DNA of 14,465 bases from GCA-003244245 sp050699975. Its GTDB lineage: Bacteria > Actinomycetota > Actinomycetes > Mycobacteriales > Pseudonocardiaceae. This document shows, piece after piece, positions 13,228 through 14,465 of the stretch (positions are counted from its first letter, which is position 1; the number at the start of each line of letters is the position of its first letter). The notes under the pieces are model-generated. The model was not told where the DNA came from. It saw only the letters and a list, made by a program, of their open reading frames with translations, and ran no database searches. The position numbers were made by a program, and so were the translations under genes. The DNA lies in assembly GCA_050699975.1 (NCBI GenBank), contig JBOHGH010000110.1:1-14465 (forward strand). Reading direction: 5' to 3'.

Positions 13228-14312
13228 CCCGTCCCACTATCTGGTCCGCCCTCGGGAGGACGGCCGTCCGCGCCGCCATGGGGGGCTGTCTGGTCCGAGG
13301 GTGGCGCTACAATGGGTGGCAGTGCTGGCGGCACGTTCGTTGACCCCGACGGACGGCGACGACGACCAGTGTTCGTTAAATGGTCGTCAATTCCAAGAAC
13401 TCGGGTCACCGACTTGTTGAGCCAGTCAAGTGCCTCCCGGACGCGGTCGCTCATCTCGTAGCGCTCGATGAGGCCGGACTCCGTGAGCTGGGTGAAGAAG
13501 TCGATCACATTGCGATGGTCTGTGTTGCGGGCATGGTGGAATGCCTCTATCGCCGCACTCAGATCGCTCTCGTTGTGTGCGATTCGCATGGCGAATTGCT
13601 CGATGTCCCCATCGGAGATGACTTTTTGGTAGAAGGTGATTCGTCTTGAGAGCAAATCCCGTTGGTTGCCATCCGCTATCCATCGGAGCCTGTTGGCGTG
13701 TTCCTCAATTTTGATCTTGCGTTGCAGGTCGAGAACTTCACTGAGGTGAGCGATGGTCGATTGCTCCAGCGACAGCCGGACGTACGGTCGTGTCCACAGG
13801 CCAAGGCCAGCACCGAGCGGAGTGTGTAACTCAGTGTTGATCTTCGATTCGGCGGACTCCGATTCATGGACATCGAAGTCTCGGCTGACTCTTCGCATCC
13901 TCCCCAATAGCTCGGGGCGGATCGCGTCGATCAGTGCCCGTGAGGTGTCGATTCGTCGCTGCACTATCTCGTACGGTTTTTTGACCCTCCACTGGATGTC
14001 GACGGTGGCGTGGAAGGGCAGCGCATCGCCCCTCGACGGGATATCCGTCTCAAAACTGCTGAGGTGCTGACCGAGATCGACTTCGTATACGGTGCGGATA
14101 CGCTTCCAGAACAGCTCGCCCGTCGTCGGACGGTCGGGCGGATAGACCACCTGATGCCTACCTTTGGCGGTCAACAAGACAAGCGCAGTGTTGGCCCGCA
14201 TCGGTGTGCGCCGATGCGTGAATTCGAAGGCTTTCACCGTGCGCTCCTGCACGATCTGGAGGGAAGCGCCGTCTTTCGGTTCAGCATTTGACCCGGGTTG
14301 CGGTCCGCTCAT
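13224..14312 (-). CDS. SPFH/band-7 (prohibitin-like) domain protein without a membrane anchor
   Basis: The 362-residue protein has a region (about 70-200) that looks like the SPFH fold: YEVDLGQHLSSFETDIPSRG, FHATVDIQWRVKKPYEIV and the helix SRALIDAIRPELLGRMRRVS, then YVRLSLEQSTIAHL. A charged helical stretch follows (about 190-250, LDLQRKIKIEEHANRLRW) that could form the coiled coil typical of stomatins and prohibitins, which build ring-like membrane scaffolds. No signal peptide or TM segment precedes the domain, unlike classical members. Residues 312-362 are a proline/glycine-rich tail. The start is ATG 14312. GGTGAG and a TAGGGT box lie just upstream, so it heads the module. Its stop overlaps the GTG of the TM gene. 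The family assignment is by appearance. Confidence 0.6.
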   Translation of the reverse strand: MSGPQPGSNAEPKDGASLQIVQERTVKAFEFTHRRTPMRANTALVLLTAKGRHQVVYPPDRPTTGELFWKRIRTVYEVDLGQHLSSFETDIPSRGDALPFHATVDIQWRVKKPYEIVQRRIDTSRALIDAIRPELLGRMRRVSRDFDVHESESAESKINTELHTPLGAGLGLWTRPYVRLSLEQSTIAHLSEVLDLQRKIKIEEHANRLRWIADGNQRDLLSRRITFYQKVISDGDIEQFAMRIAHNESDLSAAIEAFHHARNTDHRNVIDFFTQLTESGLIERYEMSDRVREALDWLNKSVTRVLGIDDHLTNTGRRRRPSGSTNVPPALPPIVAPPSDQTAPHGGADGRPPEGGPDSGTG

Positions 14313-14465
14313 GGTGTGCTCACCCTATTTCGTGACTCGTCTAGCGAGGCTGCGCCTCTGACCGCCGAGGCTGGTGGCTGGGTTGGTGGATGACGTGGCG
14401 GTGGGGTGAGGCCAGGGTTGCTGGGTTGGGCTGTTTCCGACCTGGGGGTGGGCCGTGGCGACCCG
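14313..14465. other. G-skewed right end without a recognised gene
   Basis: The plus strand has many short G runs (14403-14406, 14415-14417, 14423-14425, 14428-14430, 14444-14448 and 14450-14452), which could allow a G-quadruplex. A minus-strand frame is open from 14465 to a TAG at 14325-14327, but its 46 codons are low-complexity and unrecognised. I see no RNA gene or repeat end here. Confidence 0.35.
14322..14327 (-). promoter_or_regulatory. possible -10 box of the SPFH-TM-PycTM module
   Basis: Read on the minus strand, TAGGGT fits TANNNT and lies nine bases before ATG 14312, implying a 5' leader of only two or three bases. The overlapping GGGTGAG could instead act as a ribosome binding site on a longer transcript. 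Confidence 0.35.

Noticed and set aside
12221..14465. A full Pycsar system
   Set aside because: No pyrimidine cyclase is present in the window; only the effector-like protein is.
1..14465. CRISPR array, rRNA or tRNA genes
   Set aside because: No regularly spaced repeats of the right size, no tRNA cloverleaf and no rRNA-like sequence were seen.

Overview
The window comes from a high-GC actinobacterium. The evidence is a WhiB-family regulator, many GTG starts, TANNNT -10 boxes set close to start codons, and a whiB2 - metallopeptidase - DUF3499 - manB - Trm112 - TobH - manA order that matches the Mycobacterium tuberculosis Rv3260c-Rv3255c region. The cation transporter and amino-acid permease placed after manA recall Streptomyces and mycobacterial relatives. 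I would guess a member of the Pseudonocardiales; this is inferred from gene content and order, not from a database search.

Positions 1-258 hold the regulatory region of whiB2: a GACAC inverted repeat, a perfect 18-bp palindrome, a possible divergent gene leaving the window at the left edge, and a nine-codon leader ORF that overlaps the whiB2 start. Next are a large polytopic membrane protein (676-2967), which looks like the membrane half of an actinobacterial GT2 glycosyltransferase without its catalytic half, and a minus-strand zincin-like protein with a degenerate active site (2983-3468). A zinc-ribbon DUF3499 protein (3558-3923) is read divergently from it; both of these genes appear leaderless.

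Positions 4018-8156 form a mannose-phosphate operon: manB, a Trm112-like small protein, a TobH/SIS-type isomerase-like protein and manA. Together they interconvert fructose-6-P, mannose-6-P and mannose-1-P, the precursor of GDP-mannose for glycolipids and glycoproteins. A strong inverted repeat built of two palindromes follows manA. After it come a CDF cation transporter (8310-9248), a cationic amino-acid permease (9293-10774) and a stand-alone biotin carboxylase (10783-12120).

At 12121 the character changes. A 22-bp tandem repeat is followed by visibly less GC-rich DNA carrying three tightly coupled minus-strand genes, read in the order 14312 to 12221: an SPFH/band-7-like protein, a small multi-TM protein of unknown family, and a small membrane protein that resembles the Pycsar effector family (PycTM, DUF5706). 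Each junction is a 4-base stop/start overlap. This looks like a transferred membrane-associated conflict or defence module with no nucleotide cyclase in view, and it is the most interesting part of the window. All assignments were made by reading the sequence; no searches were run.
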